Shown: in pieces, positions 11,549 through 23,148 of the stretch
Layout: each line of letters begins with the position of its first letter
Numbering within the stretch: position 1 is the first letter of the stretch
Assembly: GCA_025200525.1 (NCBI GenBank)
Contig: CM045761.1
Location: 202,918,321 to 202,982,320, forward strand
Length of the DNA: 64,000 nucleotides
From: Camellia lanceoleosa
Taxonomy: Eukaryota; Streptophyta; Magnoliopsida; Ericales; Theaceae
Reading direction: 5' to 3'
Translations under genes and position numbers: made by a program
The notes under the pieces: model-generated
What the model saw: only the letters and a program-made list of their open reading frames with translations
Told to the model about the DNA's origin: nothing
Database searches by the model: none

Positions 11549-12671
11549 GCACTGTGTTGAAAACTTCGTTTGCATTTCTTGCTTGTCCAGTAGCACGAAA
11601 CTCTTCCTGGTGGTATCGACATCCCTTAAATGGGACCAAAAAACCTTTTTGGTTCTTATACCCTACATCAACAAGGTAATATTTTCCTGGTTGTCATAAG
11701 ATAATTTTGCATTAGTAACATCATTTATCAATGAAATGCACACAACTAACAAAGATGTGAACACCCCTAATTCAGCTAACCTTCCTCTGGGGTGGGGAAT
11801 TGTTTAGCTGGGTCCTGTGTTACTTCATTAAAAACTCTATTGTCGTGCATACTACCCTCTCATCTGCAAGAGATAAAAGTAAGGCACAAGTCAAAATCAC
11901 ACACTGCGAGTATGTTTTGCATGTGCCGCCCTTTATGGCTAAAAATACGCCGCCTCCCGCAATGAGATTTGTCTCCACGTGTGCTATCTAGCGCACCAAT
12001 ACAGCCCTAGGCATGCACACACAACAATCGCGTAGAAGCGCTAAGGACGAAGCACATTACATAAAAATTATAATCCCTTGTTAACAAAGATATGGTTACT
12101 ATTCATGAAATGTTTAGTAAATGATTAAACTCACTAATAGCAAATATTTTCGCCGTAACTCTAAGTATGGATGTTCTGCTATGTTGTGACCTCACGGTCA
12201 ATAGTGTGCACTTGTGAACAACTTCATTATTTTAAGAACGACATTACATGACGCCATACTGTTTCTCCTGAGTGGTGGAAACGGTCTTCAATATCCCAAC
12301 TCGAGAAGCCCCGCAACATGAATATGAACATGCCGACATTCTCAACTACGTCCACACTATGGCGACGTTGTGGTAGTGGGAGACCGAAATCCTCAACTAA
12401 TGCCCTGCACAATAATAAAACACATCTTTGACATCCAAAATTTCATTTGAAATGCTTCATTCCGACCTCGAAGCATGCCCTCCATCCACAAGCTACCAGA
12501 CAGTGATGATGTGTGAAATGGAGTCCTGTCAACATACGCGTACTCATTGGCAACGCATACAATTTCCACCCATATCATTGATGTCATCGATTCCATTTCT
12601 CCCATCGTCTCTCGTATCCAAGTATTTATTTGCCCATTGCATACGACTTTGAAGCTAGTACCCTCTTGCAT

Positions 12672-13289
12672 CCATAGACACTACAAACCACACAAAAAAC
12701 TCATACAAGAATTGCATACACTTTAAAAATAAGTCGGATTGGAACCATTAATACCTGGGGAAAAAAAATTAAAAATTGATCCAATTTATCTAGGTTTGTC
12801 GACAGTAACCACTTTTTATAGTTTCCAACATTTTCTTGCCAGAAATTGGGTTCCAATAAATACATTAAATGGTCGTGTAAATAGATATTGATGTCAGGCA
12901 TGTACCACACCTTTGGCGGGATTATGTTACTGTGGACTGAACCAAAAATGAAATGCAGCAATTTTTCCACAGAATGGAAATTTGGAAGACAACAACAACT
13001 AAATTGATTATGTGCCACCAAGGTTTTGTTTCCAGACGAACATATCATCATCTCCACATATAGCAATTGTTTCACAAGTTCCCGTACCACATGCAACTGT
13101 TTCCATGTGATGCATGAAGAACTACAATTTGACAATACCCTGTGATTAATGTACATGCTGAAAAGTGGCTGACAGATTTCATTCTCATGCAGCCATCGCA
13201 TTAGCAACAATAAGCAACAGTTTCATTTGCATCACCAACATGTGACTGAGAAATAAATACATAAATACTACACAAGAACTATTTAAACA
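12672..13289. other. Non-coding or unrecognised sequence of the Harbinger-like unit
   Basis: A 169-codon minus-strand open frame (13210-12701) is present, but its translation (Leu/Ile/Phe-rich, no family motif) does not resemble any protein I know. It may be an intron or a degraded 5' exon of the transposase. Confidence 0.4.
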
Positions 13290-13880
13290 ATTACATAGGT
13301 ATAGAAATATAAATAATTAAATAAATCGAGCCAAAAATAAATAAATAAGTTAATAAATAAATACAACCAAAATTAAGTAAGTAAATAAATAAATAAATAC
13401 AGAAACTGTAAATAAATAAATAAATACAACCAAAAATTAAAAAAAATACAAAAATATAATTAAATCAACAAATATAATGACAAATAAGTAAATAAAGTGC
13501 GAAATAAAAATAAATAAATAAGTAAATACAACCGAAATAAAATAAATGAATAAATAAATACAGAAACTGTAAGTGAATAAATAAATAGAACCAAAAATAA
13601 ATAAATACAAAAACTATATTTATTTAAAAATATAAATTGAACCTGAAATATATAAGTAAATAAATTAAAAAACAAATATAAATAAATCAACATATATAAC
13701 GCAAAATAAGTAAATAAATATAGAAAATAAAAATAAATAAATAACTAAATACATCCAAAATTAAGTAAATAAACTAACAAATACCTACAGAAAATGTAAA
13801 TTACTAAATAAATAAATTAATACAGCAATATAAACAAATGAAAATAATTGAACCACAAATGAACAACTACATAAATAAAT
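13290..13880. repeat. Low-complexity AAAT-rich tract
   Basis: About 590 bp are dominated by imperfect AAAT tetramers interspersed with recurring words such as ACAGAAACTGTAA and ATACAACC, which suggests an old, expanded compound microsatellite. No coding potential. Confidence 0.85.
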
Positions 13881-14415
13881 ATTGAAATTTTCACAACAAA
13901 TTACCGCATAAATGTTACAATTACGTACACATTGCAACATACAACTCTGAAATATAGAACATGATGCATACACTAGATTCCATTGCCTTTCTTCATTTGA
14001 GAAGTCCAGCATATGACACAACAGTGCCATGTACTGCCTTGTACACTTTGCAGACATTACCCATGTCATAGACTATGGGTAAAAACATACTCCTCCCATC
14101 TACCAACATAAAGACAAATGAGTTCAACCCTGCAGTAATTAACACAACGAAAAAAAAAAAGAAAACAAACAAAACAAAACTTCTTCTTAACTAAAAAAAG
14201 TAAATTTGACAACAATAACAAACAAGAATAATATATAAATAGTTGGCATGTTTCCAAACTTAACTAAATACACCCATCACAAGTTTAATTAACGACTACA
14301 CTACTGTCAAACATATGGTTCTTCTAAAAACATATTTCAAAAAAAAAAACAAAACAAAATAAAAATTCGTAACATGAAAGTCCCTAAACATTTAAACTAC
14401 AGTACCATAGGAGCA

Positions 14416-17107
14416 CTACAAAAGTAAGTGGAAACGTAGACCATCACTCCCAAACAAACGTACGTTCCGTTCATGTTCCCCGCCAACATTGGCCGACGTG
14501 CAGGCACGCTTCTCTTTTAACCAGTTAACAATGTAGTCCTGGGGGAGGGACATGATAAGGTCGTGATAATCGAGTGAATACATTATGCCGTAAGCAAATG
14601 AGAACAACTTACCACCGGGCTCTAATCTAGGCGTGCTCATTAGCCTTGTAAGACAGTCTTTAATAGTGTTCTCACCCTTCTCTGTGACAACATATTACGT
14701 AATTTTCAGTTCCCGACTTTGTTTGCTGATAGCCTCCACAAGGTTGTCCATGCTACTAGCGACAACATCGAAGCGCTATTACTATGCGATGTTTTGCATT
14801 GGCTGATCCGTCAACAGCAGACTGTGGGAGAGCATCGTCGAACAAGGAACTATCCACCACGTTCTTCCCAATAGTATCATGGCCTGGCTGTGATGGGGTC
14901 CGAGCATTGAAATGTCCCATGCCGTTGTCTTTGGTTACAATGGTCGCGGTAGCATCTGTTGGAAAAATAGTGTAATATAGGCTTATTTTGGGCCATCTTT
15001 GAACCCAAAATGGAGTGGGCCTCAAACGTCTTTTGGGGTGGGTCCAAAAAGGTAACGTGTTCCTTGCCGCATGACAAGTCACACGGTGAAAACAGTTCGT
15101 CAAAACCATTTATGAGTGAATGGAAAGTTGACGTCGTTTTCGGGTTCGTGGATTGGGAAATTTAAAGAAATAAATGTGAGTTTTTTGAAATGGGTTGTCC
15201 CACATTGAAACTTTAAGAGAGTTTGTTTATGTATATAAGCTCTAGACTACAATACTTGGGTTGGGCCCTAGGGGGCACCCCAAGTTTGTAGAATGGAGGA
15301 ATTATGGACAAAGTGAACCTTAGCCCAAACCACCACAACTACAATGGCCCGTCTCTACCGAGCTAAGCCGCCATGGGCCAAGTAAGCGGTTATGGGTTAG
15401 TTCTTGTATTAATTATTTGGACAAAATTCATTTGAATTTTTTCAAAAAAAATTATTACAGAATTTAATTTAAATTCAAATTCAAATTTTGTCTATAATTT
15501 TGTACCTCTTTTCTCGAACCAAATTCCATAACAGACATAAAATTACCATCTGGTTTCAAATTTGTTTGAACCCGACAGATTCAAATCTATCAACTACATC
15601 CTCAATTTGCATATCTGTCATAGCGGAATTGAACAGATTCAAACTAAGATTAATCGGTTTCAATCTGTTATATTTTGGACAAATTCATTTCAAAACTATC
15701 CAAGCAATTCTGTGTTCAAATCGATAGCTTTTCAACCGCCTTGCGTTAATCTGTTGAAAGCAGTGCGATCTGCTTGATTTTCAAACAAAGACTGCTCAAT
15801 TCAAATCACCTGTTCACTTCAAATTAACACCTATTCGAGTCAGATTTTTTGCCTATAAATACAGCCATGTTCCAACAGTCTTGGAATCTGAAAAACAGTC
15901 TGCAAAATTACATTTTGCTATCATATTTGCTTCTTTGCATTATATTCTTTATTCTAGTTTTAGAATAAAATAGAGAGAGTATAGAACACAAGGTTTTGTT
16001 CGCCGGACAAATTTGTTGGAATGCTACTACAAATTTGTGAAGATCATTGTATCCTAAGAGATAGACATCACTCAACCGTAAGCACCATAGCAGGGCGAAT
16101 CTGTTTTAAGGACAGAGTGTCACACACTCGACTTGGTCTTTTATTTTTTCATTTGGTTCGACAAAATAAATTCTGTAAGTTTTATTTTATTTTGTTTGAT
16201 TTAGTTTCAGTTTATTTTATTTACACAAAAGATTGTTCCAACAGCATCATCATCACGCAGTTCAGTTGGAGTCCATACATGTTTACCCGTCGCAGCTGCG
16301 CCAGAGTGCACCCATTCCATGAGCTCCAAGTGCTCTAAAGGCTTCGTCTTGAACTTAGTACATTGGTTGTTCATTTGAGACAAAAGAATAGACACATTTA
16401 TATTGTATAATGTTTTACTCAAAAAATAATCAGTTCCAATAATTATTCAGAGACAATAATTGAAAGCATGCAAATAAGTGTAAATGCATGCAAAGTTATG
16501 CGGTGCACAAGAAATAATTTTAACAATGTACCAATTAGTAATGAAAACATTAAAACTAATAATTGTAAACATGACGCAATTATCTTGGACGATAACTTCA
16601 ATATATTCAGCAATTGCCTTGATTTTAGAAATTAGTGCCGTAAGCAAAATATTGCATTAAATCATAAAATAGTATAGGATTACGGGAAGAAAAAAAATTT
16701 ATCGCACGATGTACCGCTTGCAATTTTGCCCACCAATGGTCAGGAGCTGTGAACAAACCCGTCTCTTGGTTATACCCAAGTCCTGTCAACCCTTGCCTGG
16801 CCTTCTCCAGCTTCTTCCATGCAACCCAATCTTTCTTCAAGTTGTCATACTTGTTTTTCATTTGTTTGGCCGAATGCAGAAGGCTAGTTTTGTCCAAGAA
16901 CTTGTTCGCAACGTTCTTATACCCACTCATTGACAATCCGCATGGTTGTTGATTACCCGCGTCCATTTTAGCTATAACGAGTTGTAGAAATAGCTTTATA
17001 TTGTCACTGTCGAACTGGCATTTGTGGACTACTTGTTGTTGGGTTAATGTAATTGCTTTACCTCGGTTCTTGGAAGGGGTACGGGGTGACGCACGGTTCG
17101 TTGCCAT
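14416..17107 (-). pseudogene. Myb/SANT-like protein of the Harbinger-like unit, split by a solo LTR
   Basis: From an ATG at 17107 the protein reads MATNRASPRTPSKNRG and then a Myb/SANT-like (PF12776-type) domain to about 16640: GYKNVANKF, SAKQMKNKYDNLKKDWVAWK, TGLGYNQETG, DHWW. After a probable intron the coding sequence continues at about 16340 (LELMEWVHSGAA, WTPTELRDDDA). A solo LTR cuts it at 16244, and it resumes at 14956 (ATIVTKDNGMGHF, SSLFDDALPQSAVDGSAN). The C-terminal part is MDNLVEAISKQSREL to the stop at 14416. A stop codon near 14697 adds decay. In active PIF/Harbinger elements such proteins bind DNA and help import the transposase into the nucleus. Confidence 0.8.
14957..16243 (+). 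mobile_element. Solo LTR (1287 bp), Copia-type ends
   Basis: It starts TGTTGGAAAAATAG and ends GATTGTTCCAACA, with TGTTGGAA/TTCCAACA as an 8-bp terminal inverted repeat. The duplication GCATC is perfect at 14952-14956 and 16244-16248. A TATAAATA box near 15853 followed by an R-like stretch supports plus orientation. No pol or gag sequence is present. Joining the flanks with one GCATC restores the Myb/SANT frame (DDDATATI). Confidence 0.9.
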
Positions 17108-17312
17108 GGCAAGTGCGATTGGTGTAGCTAGAGTTATGAGAAATGCAATCATGCTTGTACAGTTAATGATGTATCAGTTTAACAAAATTAGAGTATATAT
17201 TTTTCATGTCCATATTCGAAACCCAAGTCCATAGACAATTAAATAAGTTCTACATATACTAGTACAAAACCCCAACAGAATAAGTTAGTTTTTATAACAC
17301 TTTGCAGAAATA

Positions 17313-17824
17313 TTATGTCATACAGAACGAACACAATACTAAGAACAACAACATAGGTGATACAAAACTAAACGTACATGTCACAACATCCATGACAATG
17401 GATTGCATATGAAACAACAACACAAAAACAACGACAAACAAAACACCGACAACAGTCCTAAGCATACGTAGGCTCTGATCTATGCGAACAACGTCCGCAT
17501 GTAACCCCGTACCAACAACATTAGGTGGGTGGTCAGTAGCAAATATTTCGCTATGAAACTCATCACACCAACCAACCCACGCAACCCATCGCTATCGTAC
17601 AAAAGTGAAATACATAGTTAGACTACATGATATGCGCCATAACGACAAATGAACAAGCACATGATTAACTGCATAAAAGAGAAGCAACATAAATGCACTG
17701 TACAACTAGGGCAAACGTAGTACGCACACCTTGGGTTTTTAGCAAATCTGGAAATCTTGACAACGCAATGTCCAAAGCCACATGCACACATTCTCGGTGA
17801 CCATGACGAAGTGGCAGTTGACAT
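17313..17824 (-). CDS. GRF-type zinc-finger protein with C-terminal membrane segment, two exons
   Basis: The ATG at 17824 opens MSTATSSWSPRMCACGFGHC, followed by RFAKNPRCAYYVCPSC: a CxC...C spacing and NPxRxYxxC pattern typical of plant GRF zinc fingers (related to the At4g04775 type). A probable intron separates this from a second exon starting near 17592 (WCDEFHSEIFATDHPP, RIDQSLRMLRTVVGVLF). That exon has a heptad-like stretch and a hydrophobic helix of about 20 residues before the stop at 17313. This two-part layout (GRF, coil, single membrane span) is the usual one. It lies directly upstream of the Myb/SANT ORF on the same strand. Exact splice sites are uncertain, and the Gly normally present after NP is missing. 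Confidence 0.6.
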
Positions 17825-17829
17825 GGAGG

Positions 17830-20300
17830 ACGCTATCTCTATAATCTTTTTTTTTTTTGTTGCTAACTAGTCAATTTGTTTTCAGCTACAAAATAGAATC
17901 TACAGTTGGGTCGACGATATTTTGTCAATGGTTCGATTATTTTCATTTATTTGTGACATGCACGTTCGTTAGTTACATTCGTTGTGTTTCTTGGGTATTA
18001 GTTGACAACCTTTGTACTGTGAATAGTATGGGTAATTCTGTACTAATTCTATCCCACTATGTGAATATAAATATTTTTGTAGAAACAAGTCTCCCATTGT
18101 GTAAATTTTTATCCAAAGAATTCATGTCATATAGTATTAGAGTCAACTAGCACGTTGAGTATGAGATTGAATAAGCTTCTCGTCTAACATAGAATTATAA
18201 ACATAAATACACGCACTCAATATTCACTATTTTGTTTTAAAGTGTGGACAAAGTAAACACTTGAAAATCCACACCTTTTGACCTACGAGATAATGTATGA
18301 TAATTAGGGATTAAAATTATTTACCATGAATCTCTGGACAATGGTCTTACTATAGTAAGTCAATGAATTAGGTTCAAAGGTAAAACCAAAAGATATCATT
18401 TTAGATTGTGTAGTTTAAAATATACGCAATATTTTTAAAACTATTTCACTTTAATTTGAAACTCAAACTATTAAACTATGTATTATGTTGATGTGTCTTA
18501 TTCTGATTTTTATTTTTATTTTTTGATTCAGAAAAAAAAAATGATCCTTATTATCACATAATTACAGTGACATTGCAAGTACAACACTATTGCATGAGAT
18601 CAACATTCATCTAAGTCAACAGATCATGCTAAGACCTTGATTTTTCTCCCCTTTTGTCCTGTTAGTCAAATATGCATTTTTTGAGCATATGTTGCCTACC
18701 AAATCTAGCAATGATCAGAAGGGCAAACATGTGAAGCAGTTAAGCAAAAGAGACTTTTAACATGTTGTGGTCTATTTACATATACTCATTTGGAATGAAA
18801 AATTATATCACATAATTTGTAATTGTAAAATTATCAGCATTATAATATTCTGTATAATTTTTCTATATAAAAGTTTTGTATGTTTAACTTTTTCCTTTTG
18901 CCACATATCCTGATGAGGTTTCTACCTTTTTCGTTTTCAACTTTGCCACACTAAACTTGTGTTTGAATCAACCATTTCAGTAAAGATTTCTGGAGGGAAA
19001 AGGAAAAGAATAGAAAAGTTAATGAACAGATTGGTAGATCCTACATTAACATCCATCCATCCATCCATCCTTCCAAACAAATCTTCAATATCCTAGATTA
19101 ACAAGTAATTCAAATAAAAGCAACCAATATAAAAACAAAGCTTTTATATTTTTTTCCCTAGCAAGTGCAATAATTGTTGAAAGTTCAAATGAAGGTTGAT
19201 CATACAAAACAGAACCTGTTAGAAAATTAGAACAGAATTGAAAGCATATAATGTAGCACAGAGACCAAGAAATCCAAACAATTAACTGTTAGAGTTTCCT
19301 TTTCAGAAACGCGAAACTACTAAAAAGGTTGTTGTTGAATCTTATTCGTACCCACAAAAGTTTCAGATCTGGGTTTTGAAGAACAAGAAAGGTTTGGTGA
19401 AAACTAGAAAATTTATGCAAATCTGAAAATCTAGTTTCTTAATCCAAACGTTATACAACAACATCAGTTTACAACTGTTATACAAAAGCTAATCCCTTAT
19501 TTTTACTCCAATTTTCCATGAAAATGGTTCTAGAAATAAAAGTAACCAGACAACAACGGAGGGGGGTTTCGCGCCTTACCTGATGCTACAAATCTAGCAA
19601 CCACGAGGATGTGGAGGACGAGTCTAGACGCAGCGTCAACGATTGACGGTTTCGTCATGAGTTGTGGGAAGGAGTTGTAAAGGAGAGCAGCAGCAGCAAG
19701 AATGAGGAATTGGTAGCAGAGGAGACGAGGTGAAAATGAGCAAGTGTTTTGCCCTAGGACCAAATTGTTAACATGGAAGGTAGTTATGTAATTTCACAGG
19801 TTGGCATTTTTAGCACTTCCCAAATGGTTTTCTTGCGTTTCTGGCTGCCCAGTTGTATTTTGTGTTGTTGCAAAACGCAGCTTTTTACTCTCATCCCAAA
19901 TGGCTTTTATGTCACTTCAATGACTATGTTTCTGTGAATAGACATTAGAAATTGAATTAATAATTTAATAAAATATATAATTATATTTGGTTAAGAAAAT
20001 TGGGGTTCAACTACATAGTATCCTCTCATGTGGGAGTGTATTAAATCTCAATAAGGGTTAAATTAAAAAGAGGTTTAAATTAATTAATTAAATTAATAAA
20101 ATTTTATCAATGCTTCAAATAATAACACGAGTTAAATAATAACGCAATCCCTATGATGATACTAACTACCCCCACTAAATTCAGACTCTAAATTGAAAAT
20201 CTTCAAAGGAATTCAAAGATTTCCATGCATCACAAATAAGTTTATAGGCCACAATTTACACATCATGCACAGATACCATCATCATCAACCCATATGTTCT
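17830..20300. other. Intergenic AT-rich sequence, one weak exon candidate
   Basis: No recognisable gene. A minus-strand open stretch at 19763-19580 (MVLGQNTCSFSPRLLCYQ..., hydrophobic) ends at a good donor (ATCAG|GTAAGG) and could be an isolated or captured exon, but I know no homologue. A short CATC tetramer run occurs at about 19050-19070. Confidence 0.4.
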
Positions 20301-20303
20301 ATA

Positions 20304-21091
20304 GGCTTTGTTTGGAAAACGGTACAATAGGCTATTGTTGCCTCTTTTTTGAAAATAGCCAAAAAGCCTCTGGTTGCTGAGGTTGTGTACAACTGAGTTG
20401 TACTATAAGATGAAATTACCATTTTACCCTTTGAATGTTTGAACTTGTCAGAACTCTTGAACTAAATTGTCATAACTCTCCGACCCATCTTCCATCATCT
20501 CTCATCTCTCACTTACCGACTGAAGAAGACTCTCTATCATGGATCTCTTTTCGGCGGAGCTCTCCCTACCAAACCACATAATCGGCAAAGAACTACGACA
20601 GGTGAATGATTGTTGAATATTTAAAATTTTGTAATTTTTATAATGGGTAAAATTTAAAATAATGTCAAAAGGTATGTTAACACGCCACGTAGTATGCCAA
20701 TTGTTTATAAGTTATAAATTTTGTTTTTTTTTTATTGCTATTTTAAAATTTATTTATAATTCACAAATTGACGGTTTCAAATTTTGTGCCGAATTGCCTC
20801 ATTTTAGTCGTTACAAGTTGCGTCTAAATTTTGTTCAAAATAATAAAAAAAATAAAAAGTTGCGTCCAAATTCACCCACTGTCACGTCAGCGCACAAACA
20901 TTCATTTTCTTGTTGGACATATGTAGGGGCAATTTGATAATTTCATATAAAAATATCAGTTCAAACACTTTTTTTAATACAACCATTTAAAAAAAATTCA
21001 ACCCATCTTCCCAAATACACGAACTAAAACAGCGTATTAAAATCGTCAAATAATTAAAAGCCTAAAAAATAACCATTTCCCAAACAAGGTC
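20304..21091. mobile_element. Tourist-like MITE (788 bp) with an exon-like insert
   Basis: Terminal inverted repeats GGCTTTGTTTGGAAAACGG and (complement of the right end) GACCTTGTTTGGGAAATGG match at 15 of 19 positions. ATA flanks both sides as a possible 3-bp duplication, as for PIF/Harbinger-type elements. Inside, at 20539-20602, a GC-richer block opens with ATG (MDLFSAELSLPNHIIGKELR) and ends at a good splice donor (CAG|GTGAAT), preceded by a CT-rich leader. This looks like a captured 5' UTR and first exon. Confidence 0.65.
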
Positions 21092-21160
21092 ATAATTGGC
21101 TATAATAACAGAAGCCCCATTTTGTGCAATGAGAGCACCATCAATTATCCTATGCCCTAA

Positions 21161-21637
21161 GGTCCCGTTTGTTTTGGGGTGTAGAGGGTGTGATGGGATT
21201 AGGATGGAGGTAAGGCCCATTTAGTGTTGTGTTTGTTTGTAGAGTTGGGGAAGGGATTAGGATGAAGGCAGGGCCCATTTAGTGTTGTGTTTGTTTGTAG
21301 AGTTGGGGAATGGATTAGAATAGAGAAGGGGATTAAGATAAAGGTTGGAAGAAGGATTAGGATGGAGGAGGTGGAGGTGGAGGTGGTATTAAAAAATAGT
21401 GAGGGAACTAGAAATATTTTTATTTTTTTACATGTTGGGCTTCTTTTTTTTTTTTTTTGAACATTAATGTTTAATTTTTTGTATTTTTTTATTTGCTTTA
21501 TTATTTTACATAAAAATAATTTAACAATTCCTACACTACAACTATCATTAAAACAAACAAAATTTTACTTAATTTCATCACTATCAATCCCCTCCCTATG
21601 AATCTCCTCTATTCTACCTCTGAAAACAAACGGGACC
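21161..21637. mobile_element. Tourist-like MITE (477 bp)
   Basis: The termini GGTCCCGTTTGTTTT and AAAACAAACGGGACC are perfect inverted repeats apart from the spacing to the interior, and TAA flanks each end (21158-21160, 21638-21640). This is the PIF/Harbinger (Tourist) signature. The left half carries a tandem duplication of about 63 bp (from about 21210 to 21335; unit includes GGGCCCATTTAGTGTTGTG). Non-coding. Confidence 0.9.
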
Positions 21638-21640
21638 TAA

Positions 21641-22790
21641 GAACTTAAACAAATTATGAATGACCAATATATACTAACAGTCTCTATAATTTAAAACTTG
21701 TATCACTTTTAATTGTAATAGATTTAATCATAAATTTTAAATTTCGTTCCAAATAAGAATAATTGAAAACGTTGTTGCTCCATTTAGAAAGCAAAATCGT
21801 CATACAACTTATTTTGTATTAATTAACTTATATAGTATTTGAAATATAATGATTTTTTTTTTTAATAAATAATGTTTAAATTTTGTTGGATTTGATTTTC
21901 AGAATCTATTTTCAAAAAAAATTTCTAAGAAATTAAAAATTAAATTAGTAAACAAAATTAAAAATGCATCATTTCTATATAATTTTATCTTTTGAAAAAG
22001 ATGAAATATATATATATATATATATATTTTTGTCATTTATTTTCATTAAATTAATTTTATTTTTTCAACAGTCAAATATGACAATTTTAATGTCATTAGT
22101 AAACTAATTCATTAAATTAAAAAATCTAAAACTAAAAACATTTTATATATTAAACATATTGATCTCATTATTAGACCAATCCATTAAATTAAAAAATCCA
22201 AAACTAAAAAATATTTTATATATTAAACATATCGTTTATACATTAAAAGTCCAATAATCATTCATTTCATGATAGCCATCCAAAAATATCTATTAACAAC
22301 AAATAAAACCATTTATTACATGATAACAATCCAAAAATATCAACAAAAACAACCACCTATTATATGATCATTATCCAAACACATACTACTAAAAATTAAT
22401 TTGATAAAAAAATAAAAATATAAAAGATTTATCATTTTTATATAATTTTATATTTGATGAGTAGAAATAATTTTTAATTTTTTTTTAACTAATTTATATT
22501 TTATCAAATTAATAATTTTGCTCTTGAAAGGAAACAACAATGTCTTCAATTATTCTTATTTAAAACAAGATTCAAAATTCAAAATTAAATATATCACAAT
22601 TAAAAAAAAATCAAAAACTAAAGTGACACAACTCCTAAACTACAAAGACCGTTAGTTAATTCGTCCGATTATGAATATGGGAAAGACATTCATGTTCAAG
22701 TTGGTCATTTGGTCAAATGCAGATCAATGACGCTTTTTCTTTCCAAACTCAAAATCATTAAAATGAAAGAATCACTCAAATATAATTGGT
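21641..22790. other. AT-rich intergenic sequence downstream of the WD40 gene
   Basis: No gene. An imperfect tandem duplication of about 85 bp (words CATTAAATTAAAAAATC and TTTTATATATTAAACATAT) lies at about 22110-22235, and a TA microsatellite at about 22010-22027. The segment from about 22790 to 23148 is probably the 3' UTR of the WD40 gene, inferred only from position. Confidence 0.6.
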
Positions 22791-23148
22791 CTCCTTTAGC
22801 AATGTGTGGTCTGAAGACCAAACAATCCCAATACTTAATTTCCCTCTATACAAAGGTACAAGCACCACATGCTCATAGTTGAATACAATATTCAAGGTCG
22901 TCCATGCACAAGTCAATGTACCATGCCTAAATGGCATATGAGCCTCAACTACATCCCGAAACATTATGAAAACCCTCAATAGCGAATGAGAATATTTCAT
23001 ATGAGGGTAAAAGGTATTCCCAGTGATAAGCTTGTGAAGGGGAAAAAATACTCTGCAGTTAAAGTGAAGAAGTGAGTATGCAAACATGATAAAGAAATTG
23101 CAAGGACAACAAGGGTTTAAGAACTCACATCAAGTATATGATCTGACT

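Larger units (their letters stand above)
8700..12671 (-). pseudogene. PIF/Harbinger DDE transposase, broken and interrupted by a solo LTR
   Basis: The N-terminal region (12671-12230) has RTPFHTSSLSGSLWMEGML and, after a frame change, RRHSVDVVENVGMFIFMLRG and DRFHHSGETVWRHVMS, the usual helix-turn-helix block. The catalytic part follows with IGALDSTR (first Asp, about 12000-11977), RRIFSHKGRHMQNILAVCDF, GSMHDNRVF and YYLVDVGYKNQKGFLVPF (second Asp, about 11690-11630). The frame is cut at 11549 by the inserted LTR and resumes at 9036 with AIERTFGVWKACWGFLHNMP (catalytic Glu), VRVPLVGAH and an acidic C-terminus. All three catalytic acids can be seen, but frame changes and the insertion rule out activity. 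Confidence 0.85.
8690..17830 (-). mobile_element. Decayed PIF/Harbinger-like unit with two solo-LTR insertions
   Basis: Three minus-strand coding remnants lie head to tail: a GRF zinc-finger protein (17824-17313), a Myb/SANT-like protein (17107-14416) and a DDE transposase (about 12671-8700). The transposase and Myb/SANT proteins are the two known partners of plant PIF/Harbinger transposition. Removing the solo LTRs at 9037-11548 and 14957-16243 leaves about 5.3 kb, a plausible element size. I could not find the terminal inverted repeats or the 3-bp target duplication. The outer limits, and whether the GRF gene belongs to the element, are therefore inference. Confidence 0.65.

Noticed and set aside
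12701..13210. Minus-strand open frame of 169 codons
   Set aside because: Composition is Leu/Ile/Phe-rich without any motif. It may be intronic to the Harbinger-like unit, so I did not call a gene.
22776..23087. Minus-strand open frame of 103 codons
   Set aside because: It lies just downstream of the WD40 stop codon, probably 3' UTR; no homology.
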